Assembly: GCA_037447655.1 (NCBI GenBank)
Contig: JBBHKE010000248.1
Coordinates: 290,501 to 337,736, forward strand
Length of the DNA: 47,236 bases
Reading direction: 5' to 3'
Source: Zygnema cylindricum
Lineage: Eukaryota > Streptophyta > Zygnematophyceae > Zygnematales > Zygnemataceae
The position numbers were made by a program, and so were the translations under genes. Under the pieces are notes generated by a model. That model saw nothing but the letters and a program-made list of their open reading frames with translations, searched no databases and had not been told where the DNA came from. Of the stretch, positions 10,641 to 20,900 are shown piece after piece; positions within the stretch are counted from its first letter, which is position 1, and every line of letters begins with the position of its first letter.

Positions 10641-11225
10641 ACTTGTGTTGTCTATAGCCTATTTCAGCCATGGATTACTCACGGAAACACCCACAGACTA
10701 CCTCAAAAACAGCTGTGTTTCAGACGACACAGATTACTCCACAATAAACAAAATGATCTCAAACTGCACCAATATGCAGTATACTATATACACTATAACC
10801 TCCCACAGTTACAGCCAAATCTACCAAGGCATCTAGAAGATATAAGCTCCAGATTTTCCCAAATGTTGTTGACAGCTTCACAAACTAACCACTTAGACTG
10901 TTCACAGAATCTTACAGAGATACTGGAATACAATGAAACTTCACACACATATATATTCTATATCATATACTAACTCCACAAAGTTTCACATGAAAGAACC
11001 AATCAGAGTGATCACACCAACAGGTCAAAGATGCAGAAAACAATTTGCCATTACTTTGATTAACTTGACTGCGATACATAAAATAATCTAAGTCCTGCAA
11101 GTTATACTCAGAGTACGGAGGCATACCAGCCGTACTGTATCTACTCTAATAACCTAACTAGTCAAAAGAACAAACCTCTGTTGTACATAATATTTACACC
11201 GTACTCTTCGTATGTCAAAAAGTCA
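10641..11225. other. Non-genic stretch, nothing recognised
   Basis: AC-rich plus strand. Open frames 10560-10973 and 10645-10836 overlap in different frames and contain no recognisable motif. Confidence 0.4.
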
Positions 11226-11269
11226 AGCTACCATTGAGCTATCACTAAGCTACCACTGAGCTATCACTA
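11226..11269 (+). repeat. 22-bp tandem repeat, two copies
   Basis: AGCTACCAYTGAGCTATCAC plus TA, twice in tandem with one difference, followed by a further AGCTA. Confidence 0.85.
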
Positions 11270-11342
11270 AGCTAACTAGAATCGTATCTATCGCAGTTGC
11301 TCTATCCTGTACAGAATCACATTAAGAATATCAGACGTTGCG

Positions 11343-11358
11343 TTGTCCGTACGGACAA
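11343..11358. repeat. 16-bp perfect palindrome
   Basis: TTGTCCGTACGGACAA reads the same on both strands. No associated gene is seen. Confidence 0.8.
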
Positions 11359-11398
11359 TATCAAATATAATCGTGGTTGCCTTGTCCTGTCTGTGTTG

Positions 11399-11555
11399 CA
11401 GCTTCGCTGCTGCGCTGCTCTGCTGCTGCGCTGCTCTGCTGTATAGCAGCTGCGCTGCTGTATAGCAGCTGCGCTGCTCTGTTGTATAGCAGCTGCGCTG
11501 CTCTGTCTGTATAGCAGCTGCGCTGCTTTGTCTGTAAAGCAGCTGCGCTGCTCTG
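11399..11555 (+). repeat. CAGCAGCTGCGCTGC minisatellite
   Basis: Five to six units of about 21-27 bp built on TGTATAGCAGCTGCGCTGCT, preceded by shorter CTGCTGCGCTGCT pieces. Each unit is self-complementary (AGCAGCTGC/GCAGCTGCT) and can fold as a hairpin. The Gln/Ala/Ser-rich minus-strand frames here are only repeat translation. Confidence 0.85.
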
Positions 11556-11590
11556 AGACTGAAAGCTTTCCAAAAAGACAACATCACTTA

Positions 11591-12362
11591 GGGTAACCTT
11601 CCATCAGGTTTTCCCAGTAATTGTAGGGTCATGTTTACCGACAGTAATATTTGTAACACCCTTCCATCAGATCGTGCGAGTAAAGGAAAAAATTGCTTAC
11701 GTGTTTGATTCCATTTGGTACCACGTAGGATCGTGTTGAGCCGGCCGGGTATATTGAAAGTTTCGAAAAGTACAAAATTTTGACTATGTATTTGTATGGG
11801 CGGACGCCGATTCAAATATATAGTAGCGCGACGCCAATGTACAACGTGAACGGAGATGGAGAAAATAGCATGTACTGTATCGAATTTGATTTTGCACATT
11901 TATAAAGGAGGCGTAACAAGATGTCCTAGAACCAAGTTTTTGTCTGTACTTGATTGTGCACATTTAGAGCGGAGGCGTGCCAGGATGTCCTACAAGATTT
12001 TGTCGTCGAACAGGGTGGCTTCGACGTCAAAAGGTAGACGCCATTTGCCACATGTAACTTTATTAATTCACGTTCGTCGTGGATCGACTCTGACTTTACA
12101 AGTGGACCAAAATACACGTCCAGTAACCACAAATTATCCCCTTGAGGACAGTCGGAGGAGACTAGCTAGGTACTGGAAACAAGGGACGTTTGCGTCGACA
12201 GTTGAAAATCTGACGGTGGTAATTTTGGCTAAGAAGTTAGAAGAATCTCAACAAATTTTAAGTAAACATCTTATGTTAAAAAAAAAAAAACCAGTGCAGC
12301 TAAGTACGAAATGGTACTTTCTCTAGTAAACAATCATACTTTTCGCTGATAGAAGGTTACCC
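11591..12362. mobile_element. PIF/Harbinger-like non-autonomous element (Tourist type)
   Basis: Terminal inverted repeats GGGTAACCTTCCATCAG (left) and, in reverse, GGGTAACCTTCTATCAG (right), one mismatch in 17. Both ends are flanked directly by TTA (11588-11590 and 12363-12365), the 3-bp target duplication typical of PIF/Harbinger. Length 772 bp. It contains an imperfect internal tandem duplication (TTGCACATTT...GGAGGCGT...GATGTCCTA, about 11891-11995). The frame at 11856-12326 has no transposase motif. Confidence 0.8.
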
Positions 12363-12888
12363 TTACTTGGTATGGTTAACTCGCATTGATGCCATCCTGG
12401 TACAGTATACCGCGAATTGTAATCCCTATCTGTAAATTATAGACCTTTGGACGCTTTCTGGGAAACCCTTATATAAGCGTTGTATCTGTCTCTTTTTTTT
12501 TTTGTGTGTGCGCAGTACAGAAGTCTGCATTCTATGGTGGCCGCGATTGAGTTTACAAACGAGAACCGCTATCGATTAGCCATGGATTGGGTTTACGAAC
12601 GGACAATCTACGAACCGACAATTGTGGTACAAATCCCATACCTCACCGGTTTTGAAACTTCCAACGTAAGCCGTCAACGAAACATTGAAATTGTTGTTAA
12701 ATTCTATGGGCTCCATTGCCACACAGAATTCGCAGATCAAAAGAAGCTAATCTAGGAAGTGCTGACTCCAAGTTTAAATAAACCCAAATGATTGACCCCT
12801 TGACAATGAGGACCACATTACAGCTTCACCCATGTGAAAGAAAACTTTCTGTGTGCTCAGTTCCACCACAGAATGCAAAGTTAGAACA
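12363..12888 (+). other. Gap with one small unrecognised ORF
   Basis: A TATA-like TTATATAAGC at 12470-12479 precedes a 91-codon frame (12480-12755; an inner ATG at 12534 gives 73 codons starting MVAAIEFTNENRYRLAMDWV). I do not recognise it. It could be the start of a real exon, or chance. The last ~120 bp may belong to the retroelement read from the minus strand next to the LTR at 12889. Confidence 0.25.
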
Positions 12889-14003
12889 TGAGATTTAAAC
12901 ATATTAACCCACTTTGACTTTCCCTTAGAAATGCAGCCACCCAGGCAGGAAAAAAATCTGACCGACTACACCCCTGTGTAGCGTGGACTCCCCTGAGTCT
13001 GCAGGAAAAAGAATCACTGAAAATGGTCAATTGAATTGATTGTTATGGCTGGCCAAAGTTTACCATTTATACAAGGTGCTCTCTGGGAGAGGTAGCTACC
13101 TACCAGAAAATATTCGAAGTCCTAAAACCCCTCTCTAAGCCCCCTAGTACTAAAGCACAAACCAATGTCAAGACTGTAAAGTACATAAAGGTACAGGTGC
13201 CGGTGTATCTGTTGTACGAACATCGTAAGACCTGGCCAAAAACCAGCACGTGTCTTATCTGGACTCGTTCTTTTAAATCTTGGAATTCGTGCTGTCAAAT
13301 ATTATCTCTCCACGTAGCTCTAGGTCATGCCACGTCTAAAAAACGGCAGCGTACAAGAAAGTACAAGTGCCGGAGTACTTTGTGTACGTACAATGTACGA
13401 AATCGCCATAGTGCAACATTTGTCACTTCCGGATTTGTTTTCTGCCGTTCCGGAAATTTCGTAAGCCTGTATGATGTTGCCACGTGTCATCCGGAGTGGC
13501 GGCGCCTGAAAATTGCCAAATTGTCCTTCCCGCGATGTCGACGCTAACCACGGCCGTCCGATTTACATCGTCATTTAAAAGGGACCGTCGAATTAAATGT
13601 CCGTACTATTTATTTTGTCCGGTACTTAAAGTACAACTGTTTCTATACCCGATATACCGTAATCCAGTTTAATGGAAAACCCTTCCTGTAACTATATAAA
13701 ATTTGTCAAACCCTATATGTCCTAACACTAGTCCTAGGCTAAATGGACAAAGCTAGCGACTGCGGAATATTTGACTGCCGGTAGGTACCAGGATCAATTC
13801 TTGGGATCCGTTAAATATCATTTTAGTAAACATATCTATTATCTACTACCCTCTCTCTGGAGAGCTTAGGCAGCCATGGGCTCTAGCTCCCTCTCCAGCC
13901 TTTAGTGACTACAACAAGTGTGGGGGCTTGGAGAAGGAGGTTAGAGGCAGACTGCCTCTGCTACTTTTCTATCCTAAAACAGACCTAGAAAATACATAAA
14001 TAT
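12889..14003 (-). repeat. Ty1/copia LTR, antisense, 5' end clipped
   Basis: Read on the minus strand it matches the copia LTRs at 14768 and 36538 in order: a TATTTTCTAGGTCT start, AGTCTGCCTCTAAC, GAGCCCATGGCTGCC, a tRNA-like module, CACGTGGCA, CTCCGGCAC-TTGTACTTT, and near the 3' end ACTCAGGGGAGTC. It runs for about 1.1 kb and seems to end ...AAATCTCA at 12889. About 20 nt at its own 5' end are missing where it abuts coding sequence at ~14004. It is a different subfamily from the 36538 element. Confidence 0.8.
13750..13815 (+). other. tRNA-like module in antisense copia LTR (degenerate)
   Basis: Contains ACCAGGATCAATTCTTGG, a decayed T-arm, followed by GATCCGTTAAAT. It sits at the same LTR position as the tRNA-like modules at 14970 and 36764. 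Not a functional tRNA gene. Confidence 0.45.
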
Positions 14004-14755
14004 CAACGAGAGTGCAGAAGGAGAAGTGATAATCTTAGATGATCAGATGAGTCCAGAAGAGAGACAATTTATGTAGTTTATTGCTTACAGACAGGTTGTA
14101 GGAAGCTTAATCTACTTTATAAATTGTACTAGGCCGGATATAGCGGCAGCAATTGGAGTACTTAGTAGGAGTCTTAATGATCCTAGGAAGAGAGACTGGG
14201 AGGCAGCCAAGAGAGTCATAAGATATATGGTGGGAAAAAGGGATTTAAGGTTAAATTTGGGAGGGGAGCACACTGACATCACTACTTGGAGTGATGCCAG
14301 TTATGGGGATGCACGTATGAGAAGATGTACTTCTAGGTATATGTTGTATGAGGGAGAAGGTGTTTGCTGTTGGAGTAGCAAACAACAAAAGGTGGTTGCT
14401 CAATCCACTATAGAGGTTGAGTATATGGCCTCTTGTTCTGCTGTGAAAGAAATGATGTGGGTCAAATCTTAGTTACAAGAACTGGGGTATATGAACGAGG
14501 GAGTACATGAAGTGTTTTGTGATAATCAGGCTGCCATTGCAATTGCAGCCAATCCAAAACATCACTTTAACGCTAAACATATGTACATAAGATTGCGTTT
14601 TGTGAGGGAAAAGATTGAAAACAAAATTGTGAATCTTGTGTATAGGGTTGATGTAGAAATGGTGGCTAATATGATGACCAAACCTATGCCATCTCCCAAG
14701 TTAAAATAATGTAGAGAAAAATTTGGGTTAAAAGAGAAACTAAAATCAGACTAAA
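14004..14755 (+). pseudogene. Ty1/copia RT-RNase H 3' end, broken
   Basis: Translation shows the end of a copia polyprotein: a region like DDQMSPEERQF, YRQVVGSLIYFINCTRPD, LSRSLNDPRKRDWEAAKRV, the RNase H motif WSDASYGD, KQQKVVAQSTIEVEYMA, then DNQAAIAI with HHFNAKHMYIRLRFVREKI and a MMTKPMPSP end. Nonsense codons break it after RQFM and after MMWVKS. Everything upstream (gag, protease, integrase, most of RT) is missing, because an antisense LTR abuts at ~14004. The enzyme would have degraded the RNA strand during reverse transcription. It is about as similar to the 36538 element as two related families would be. Confidence 0.93.
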
Positions 14756-14756
14756 A

Positions 14757-14767
14757 AATAAGGGGAG
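14757..14767 (+). promoter_or_regulatory. Polypurine tract of copia fragment
   Basis: AATAAGGGGAG lies directly before the LTR start TGTTAAAATC. It is identical to the tract before the 3' LTR at 41951. It serves as the plus-strand DNA primer. Confidence 0.85.
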
Positions 14768-15722
14768 TGTTAAAATCAATAGATTTAAAGGGTATTTTGT
14801 AGGTCTGAATAGATTAAGTAAAAGCGCAGGCAGTCTACCTCGAACTTCACTCTCTAGCCTCCATACTTGTTTTATTCATTGACGTTAAGAGAGAGTGGTG
14901 GAGCCATGGCTGCCTTAGCTACCCAGGCATGACTGTAGAGTGAAATAAGTCACTCTAACCAAAAAAGTTTGAGTTCGGCAGGACTCGAACCTCCTACCGG
15001 TAGAGCGAGGCGTAGGTGTCAGCTCTAACCAGTATGTTGTAGAAGTTCGTTAGAGTATATAGGGTTTGACTTCTATTAAACATTGTTAATGAAGCTTACT
15101 CTGATCAACGGAATAAGAGATAACAAGCATAGAGAATAGAGTTGTAATATAGTGCGAACCAGAACACGCACGAAACAAATATACCGGACATTTGTTATAA
15201 ACGGCTAATATTAAAAGCCAGTTTAGATCCGACGGCACGCATCCTCCCCGAGATCCCTGAATGGCCGCTTTGGCGGTTTTCGGGCGTGACATGACCTGAC
15301 GCCACGTCGCACAATATAATTGGAAAGCTGGAATCTCGGTGAGCATTAGAACAATTCTGGAGGAGACAGACGTCCGCTCTATGGCCCTGTCGTAAACAAG
15401 CCGTACAGAAATGAAATCGACAATGGTACCTTTTTGTACTTTACAGTTCACCGATTGGTTCGTACATCAGTAGATAGGGGTTTTGAGAGGGGTTTGGGAC
15501 TTAGAGGATTGAGTAGGCAGCCGCCTCTCTCCCAATGAGTTTGTATAAATATTGGCATCCTTGCCACTTGATAATTAATCGCCTGGTTGGGCGTTTTCAG
15601 TGATTCATTTTTGTTGCGGACTCAGGGGAGTCTAGACTGCACAGGGGTTCAGTCACATTATCTATTTGCCTGCTTGGGTAGCAGCGGTTCTAGTTGAAGA
15701 AGGGTTAGTGAAAAACTATCTA
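14768..15722 (+). repeat. Ty1/copia 3' LTR (second subfamily)
   Basis: Starts TGTTAAAATCAATAG after the polypurine tract. It shares landmarks with the other copia LTRs: CAGTCTACCTCGAACTTCACTC, GGAGCCATGGCTGCC, a tRNA-like module, a CGTACATCAGTAGATAG stretch and GGACTCAGGGGAGTCT near 15617. Its 3' limit is estimated by alignment to the other copies and could be off by a few tens of bases. It borders the truncated gypsy integrase. No target duplication was found. Confidence 0.8.
14970..15032 (-). other. tRNA-like module in copia LTR
   Basis: On the minus strand: CTGGTTAGAGCTGACACC (box A/D-arm-like), then CCTAC...GTAGG as a possible anticodon stem with an oversized loop, then AGGTTCGAGTCCTGCC, a canonical T-arm/box B (GGTTCGAGTCC). 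The acceptor ends do not pair, so it is tRNA-derived rather than a tRNA gene. Confidence 0.6.
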
Positions 15723-15777
15723 TAGGCTTCTTAAAAAATTGTAGTTCAATGGGTGACACAGAATTGCACTAACCATG

Positions 15778-16283
15778 TTGTCAAAATACAACTTTGCGAT
15801 ATATACAATTGAATGAGTAGTTTTGCAAGGGATAAATATTGTCATTTTACTAAACCTATCGACTACGACCATGATAGTGTCATTTCTTCTAGATGTAGTT
15901 GGCATTTTGACAATAAAATCCATACTGACAGACTCCCATGGTCTTTCGGGGATATCCAAAGGTTTTAAGAGACCCTTAGGTTTTTTATTACTAGGTTTAC
16001 TTTGTTGGCAAAGAACACAACTTTCCACGTGTTTTGACACCTCCTTTGGCATCCTTGGCCAAAAGAATCTACTCTGCAACCGACTAAGAGTTTTATCTCT
16101 ACGTAAATGTCCTAAATGCTCACGGGCTTCTTGTAAAAGTTGTTTCCTTAAGTCTCCTAACTCAAGAATGTATAGCCTATCTCCTGTTTGCAAATACACT
16201 AAACCATCTTCTATTTTAATGTTTTTGACATGTTTCTCATTCAATGGGTCGAAATCCCCCCCGGAAAGATTCTTGCAAATCAC
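15778..16283 (-). pseudogene. Ty3/gypsy integrase, truncated
   Basis: Minus-strand frame with the zinc-binding segment HLGHLRRDKTLSRLQSRFFW followed by CVLCQQSK, then the start of the catalytic core (WESVSMDFIVKMP, first Asp; VVVDRFSKMTIFIPC). The coding match ends near YFDNMV, close to the copia LTR boundary, so the other catalytic residues are lost. It is in the same frame as the RNase H part upstream, separated by one TGA codon at about 16323-16325. The family's role is insertion of retroelement DNA; this copy cannot do that. Confidence 0.92.
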
Positions 16284-16325
16284 AACAAAATAAGGATCTT
16301 TATCGTAACCATTTCTAGCAACATC

Positions 16326-16980
16326 TCAAAACAATTCATCCTGAACCATCACACTTATTTCAAAACATCTACTTAAAAGATCTGCCACCACATTTGTTTT
16401 TCCACAAATATGTTTAACGTTAAATTTGAAATATGCCAATTTTTGCATCCACCTAAATTGTCTACCGGTCATAATTTGTGCATCATTTAATCTCTGTAGA
16501 TAAAAAAATGCTATATTATCCGAATGAACTGTGAATTCTTTATTATGCAAATAACAACGCCATTTCACCAATGCATGAACGATTGCAAGCAATTCCTTTT
16601 CTTGTGCTGGATAAATTTTTTCAGCATCATTGAATTTCATGGACTTAAAAGCAATAGGATGAAAGTGTTTACCAACTTTTTGACTTATGACTGCACCTAA
16701 ACCTTTATTGGATGCATCTGTGGTGATTAAGACTTCAATCTCCCCAGCACGATCAAGATATACCTCTGTAGAGGCAGAGGTCAACTTCCCTTTTAGTTTT
16801 TCGAAAACTCTCTCATGATCACCTTCCCACACAAACGTCTCCTTCCCCCGTAGTAAATCCGTCAAAGGTGCGGCAATCATACTAAAGTTTCTGATAAATT
16901 TCCTGTAATAAGTGGCCATCCAGAAAAACGATCTAACTTTTGTGATATTAGTAGGTTGCCTCTAATCTTGAATTGCTGTG
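16326..16980 (-). pseudogene. Ty3/gypsy RNase H and RT C-terminal part
   Basis: Shows the RT thumb/connection motif YYRKFIRNFSMIAAPLTDLL followed by the gypsy RNase H: a TTDASNKGLGAVISQ block (catalytic Asp), AEKIYPAQEKELLAIVHAL (Glu), and HSDNIAFFYL (Asp). It ends with a NVVADLLSRC tether before integrase. The length is near normal. The frame is closed upstream by a stop after TAIQD (near 16960) that separates it from the RT fingers/palm. Confidence 0.93.
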
Positions 16981-17162
16981 ATTTTGGATGGATCAGTTTT
17001 AACACCTTCCCCACTAACTATATGTCCCAAAAATAATTGTTCATTTTTAAGAAAATCGGATTTTGACAATTTTCCATACAATTTTCTTTCTCTTAACCTT
17101 TCTAATACTTTCTTTAAATGAATTACACGTTGTTCTTAGATTCACTGTATATTAGGATGTAT

Positions 17163-18035
17163 CTATAAACACTTGACAAACCTATCAATATAATCTGAAA
17201 ATGTTTGGTTCAATAATCTTTGGTAAGTAAGCAGTGCATTCGTCAAACCCAATGGCATTAGTATCCATTTAAAATGACCGACTCTAGTTCTAAAAGCAGT
17301 TTTATCAACATGTTCAGTTCTAATTGGCACCTGATTAAAGCCACTACGTAGATCAATCAACGAAGATACTTTAGCACCTTTTAAACGATCTATCAAATCA
17401 GAAATTACAGGTAACGGATACTTATCGTTCACTGTAATCTTGTTTAGAATACGAAATTTGACACACATTCTCAACGTTCTATCCTTTTTTTTGACCAAGA
17501 GAAATTGTGCTACGTACGGTGATCTGTTGGGCTGAATATGTCTTTTCTCCAGAAGCTCCTTGATCCGTTTCTTCAACTCGTCTTGCTCAAAGAAACCGTG
17601 CTTATAAATTTTTGTGACAGGAGGATTACATCCAAGTTCAAGGTTAATAACATGTTCCACATCTAGGGAAGGTGGCCTCGCTGAGGGTAAGTCACTTGGG
17701 AAAACATCTCGAAATTCAAATATCAAATCTTTAACAGCAACATCAAATGTATTAATGTCAGTTACAAAATCATTTTTTTGTTTTTCAAGATTTTTAGTGG
17801 TGTCTAATTTAGGAATAACGTCAATGTTAATGTTTTCTCCCCCCCTTTTATCAATAACAACCTCATTTACTAATAACAAGAAAGCATGATTTGTTTTATC
17901 CTTTAAATGCTTTTTAAATTGTTTTGAAAAAATCAAACCTTCCACTCCCAATTTAGCTATGTTATTTATATGATTTTTGTGCAACTTCTTCAAAGGTAAT
18001 GTTTGCAAAACCTTCCAACTGTTCTCAGACTTCAC
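17163..18035 (-). pseudogene. Ty3/gypsy reverse transcriptase, catalytic box lost
   Basis: 290-codon minus frame. Residues from about 105 on carry the gypsy RT pattern: FRDVFPSDLPSARPPSLDVE, then RIKELLEKRHIQPNRSPYVA, LLVKKKDRTLRMCVKFRILN, YPLPVISDLIDRLKGAKVSS and LIDLRSGFNQVPI (first catalytic Asp), TAFRTRVGHFKWILMPLGL. It then reads into a stop just where the Y-x-D-D box should be: the local sequence gives VYRYILIYSES in another frame, so a deletion removed both aspartates. The element cannot make active RT. Confidence 0.94.
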
Positions 18036-18045
18036 TCTTAAGGTG

Positions 18046-18363
18046 TTAGTTTTCCAAATTAATTTGAGGGTTATGTTCTGTTAACCAGGGCTTTCTTAGT
18101 ATTAGCTCCTCACTACCCAAATTAATTATTTTACACACAACTTTTATTTTATGACCCTGGATATCAACTTCTATTGTGTCATTTTGTAAATCTAATGTGT
18201 ACTTATTACCATTTGCCACCGGAAGATGCAAAGGTTTTTCCCTTATGACTATAGGAATTTTATTTTCATCTACAAACTTTTGTGAAATAAAATTATGTGT
18301 AGCACTTGAATCTACCATAACTCTCAATGGTTTCTCTTCCACTAGAGACTCTAATCTGATCAA
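18046..18363 (-). pseudogene. Ty3/gypsy aspartic protease domain
   Basis: Short frame with LRVMVDSSATHNFISQKFV, the retropepsin active-site region, and IINLGSEELILRKPWLTEHN, the typical flap/second hydrophobic motif. The usual D-S/T-G triad reads D-S-S, which should impair activity. It would have cleaved the gag-pol precursor. It lies between the gag zinc knuckles and RT, as in gypsy elements. Confidence 0.88.
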
Positions 18364-20233
18364 ACTGTGTCTATTGTCTTCGTTACTTAACTATCCCAAC
18401 ATAGGACTTTTGTTAAGAGTTTCAGCAGAAGGATTGTTCAAACATCGAGTGTAGTTAGCATCATAATAAATTCAGCTATCCTAGCCTTTCCATTCGTTAA
18501 CTTGCCCTCCAAAGTTAACTCCTTTACCTCTAGACCTCGTCCACTCAACTGAAGAATTTGAGCTAGTCTTTTCCATTTCCAACATCTTGGGCTTCTTGCT
18601 CGGTTAGGTATAATGCAATATTTTCGTAAAGACCTTCATTGACATCAACTGTTTTAAGAGATCTTTTATCTCTACAATCTTTAGCGTAATGATTTGGACC
18701 TCCCCATTTAAAAGAAGTGACTTTCTTTTTCGGTTTTGTGCACTGTTTGTTGAAATGTCCCTACTCTCCACAATTATAACAGTTAATTCTCTTTAGTTTT
18801 GCACACTCAAATGCCCTATGACCTCTTTTGTGACGGATAATGCATGTCGGAATGCTAAGATTGGGTTTCTGAGCATTGATACTTGGTTTAAGACTCTAGA
18901 TATATCCCCATGTATTGTTCAATATGTTTCTTGTATTGAGACACCGTCCACCTCTTTGATTTCCCTTGAAGATATTCTTCCCATTAACACTCCGTCCACC
19001 CCTTTGATTTCCCTTGAAGATATTTTGCCCATTAACACTCCGTCCTCCTCTTTGATTTCCCTTGAAGATATTCTGTCTATTCACCAGACCCGCATTTAGA
19101 CCCTCTTTTACAAATTCCTCCTCACCCCACACTGATACTTCATTCAAATTACCTTAAGTGGTTGAGTTTCCCGATAATACCCCAACTGATTTTCTAATTT
19201 CAATAACTTATTTTGTAATACCTTCAAATTAATAATTTTTTGTTGTTTTAGTTCTTATTTCAGTATAGGATTGAGATAGTTTAAGAAATCCAACTTAGCC
19301 ATTTTATCAGTCAAACCTATTACATGAATGCTAGATGAGTCAAATTCCACAATATAATCTTTCAAAGATACAGTCTATCTGTTTAGCCATTTTTCTTCCA
19401 TTCTGGATTTTTAAGTGACAGACAAGAAACGCGATTTGATCCCAGTCTTAAAAGCTTCCCAATCAGCATTATCACGAATCAAATTAGACCTCATCTGAGT
19501 GTAATACCAAATCTGAGCATCACCTTTTAGGCAGCTAACTGCAAAAAAAGTGTAATCATCAAGATCACAATTTCTAGATTTCAATTAAATACCATATGAA
19601 AAATCCATGCATCTAACTCATCAATCTTCTTACCATCAAAGGATGATGCCTAACTAATTGACAACTCTATATCTCTTATCTTCTTATGTTTATCGTGATC
19701 ATCCTCCTTAAAACTGGCATTTCTCTTACAACTCTCACCTTTTTGGTTATAAACATCATTTCTGTCGTGAATTAAATTGATTAGCTCATCTAATTTCTGA
19801 TTTGAAACATTCTCATTTCCTTTAACATCCTTCAATTCACTGTTCAATTCATAAATTGTTTCATCCACAACAGCAACATGATTATTAAATCTTTTGAACA
19901 ATTTCACAGTACGCTTCTTCAAAACATTTAAAGCATTCTCCATTTCACGTTTCCATGTCGAATTTTTGCCATCATCACAAAATGAAAATCGAGCAATAAG
20001 AAAGATAGAATATAATTCCTAAAAAAAATTTGTTCCAAGCTTGAAGTTTGTTGATTGCTCCAATCGAAGACTTCTTCTCCTAAACAAATCTTTTTTAAAA
20101 GATCAAAATTTGTGAAATCAATAAGACATTGAAAGTAAGTTAGTGGAAATTCAATTCTTCGATTTCCCAAACATTCATAAGAAATGTAAGAATTTTCCAC
20201 AAATTTTGCAGCAGCAAAATTGAAAGCTCTCAA
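18364..20233 (-). pseudogene. Ty3/gypsy gag, broken
   Basis: Several minus-strand frames. A CCHC zinc knuckle reads CYNCGE-stop-GHFNKQC around 18740-18785; a second, KWGGPNHYAKDC, has lost its first Cys. The N-terminal frame (19650-19943) is Lys/Glu/Asn-rich with heptad-like spacing (MENALNVLKKRTVKLFKRFN), possibly coiled-coil. The frame at 19928-20233 is of unknown meaning. Stop codons and frame changes separate the pieces. Gag would package the element RNA. Confidence 0.75.
18945..19090 (-). repeat. 48-bp tandem repeat coding a 16-residue RGG motif
   Basis: Three to four in-frame units; on the minus strand each encodes NIFKGNQRGGRSVNGQ with small changes. The period is a multiple of three, so the reading frame is kept. 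It lies in the nucleocapsid part of gag, next to the zinc knuckles, where basic RGG-like repeats could bind RNA. Confidence 0.88.
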
Positions 20234-20737
20234 AGGTAAGATTGAACAACAAATTTTGCAACAAGAAAATTGAAAGCAATCAAAGGTAATAATTTAGGGT
20301 CTGAAAAGTTTTGAGTCATTTTTGGCCTCTTTTGCTCTTGAAGAAGTAAAATACTCCACTTTCTATCTCCTCCATTAACAAATTCCAAATTTCCCACTAC
20401 ATGATGATCTTTTCAAATCTAACCTCACATCCTTACCATTCATGGCTTCAAGCCCTCCCTCTACACATGATTCATTACGAGGAGAAGGCATATTTGTTTG
20501 GCCTCTAGCTAATTGGAATGAGTTTTAGCGGTGGCTACATTGCGTACCCCGCCTTAGTCCTTTGGTACTAAGCACGCCCCACATCTAACCAGCGGGCGCT
20601 GGCAGTGTGATCACTTAGTTTCCCTCCAATCCCCTACCACTTCACATTGTGGTTCCACCAACACAGGTCAGAGCACCCTCACCGGTCACGGCGGTCGATT
20701 TTCAGGTGAGCAAGCTTCTCATTGGCTTCTAACCAAA
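20234..20737 (-). other. Probable gypsy 5' leader, no gene
   Basis: Lies between the primer-binding site and the gag start on the minus strand. A short duplication (AAATTTTGCARCARSAAAATTGAAAGC, near 20205-20276) is the only structure I see. Confidence 0.5.
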
Positions 20738-20749
20738 GCTTTGATACCA
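20738..20749 (-). promoter_or_regulatory. Gypsy primer-binding site (tRNA-Met 3' end type)
   Basis: On the minus strand TGGTATCAAAGC differs in one base from TGGTATCAGAGC, the complement of the plant initiator tRNA-Met 3' end. Confidence 0.8.
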
Positions 20750-20758
20750 TATATAACA

Positions 20759-20900
20759 TGATTTCCTACCTCTCAGAAAATCCCATTAATACAACCAATT
20801 TCGACCACACATTCAACACATTCGAAAATTACACATTCACATTGGAAAGTACTCATTTAAGGATAAACCTTATATTAGAAAAAGCTTATGTCCTCTTGAA
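20759..20900 (-). repeat. Remnant of gypsy 5' LTR
   Basis: By position, the LTR should end ...CA a few bases upstream of the primer-binding site; ATCA fits at 20757-20760. Only ~140 bp remain before dispersed repeat R begins. The opposite LTR is absent. Confidence 0.5.

Noticed and set aside
11361-11587. Gln/Ser/Ala-rich minus-strand ORFs
   Set aside because: They translate the CAGCAGCTGCGCTGC minisatellite.
14970-15032. Functional tRNA gene
   Set aside because: The T-arm is good but the acceptor ends do not pair and the anticodon loop is too large; it lies within an LTR.
15823-16293. Plus-strand 156-codon ORF
   Set aside because: It is the antisense shadow of the gypsy integrase frame, which has clear motifs on the minus strand.
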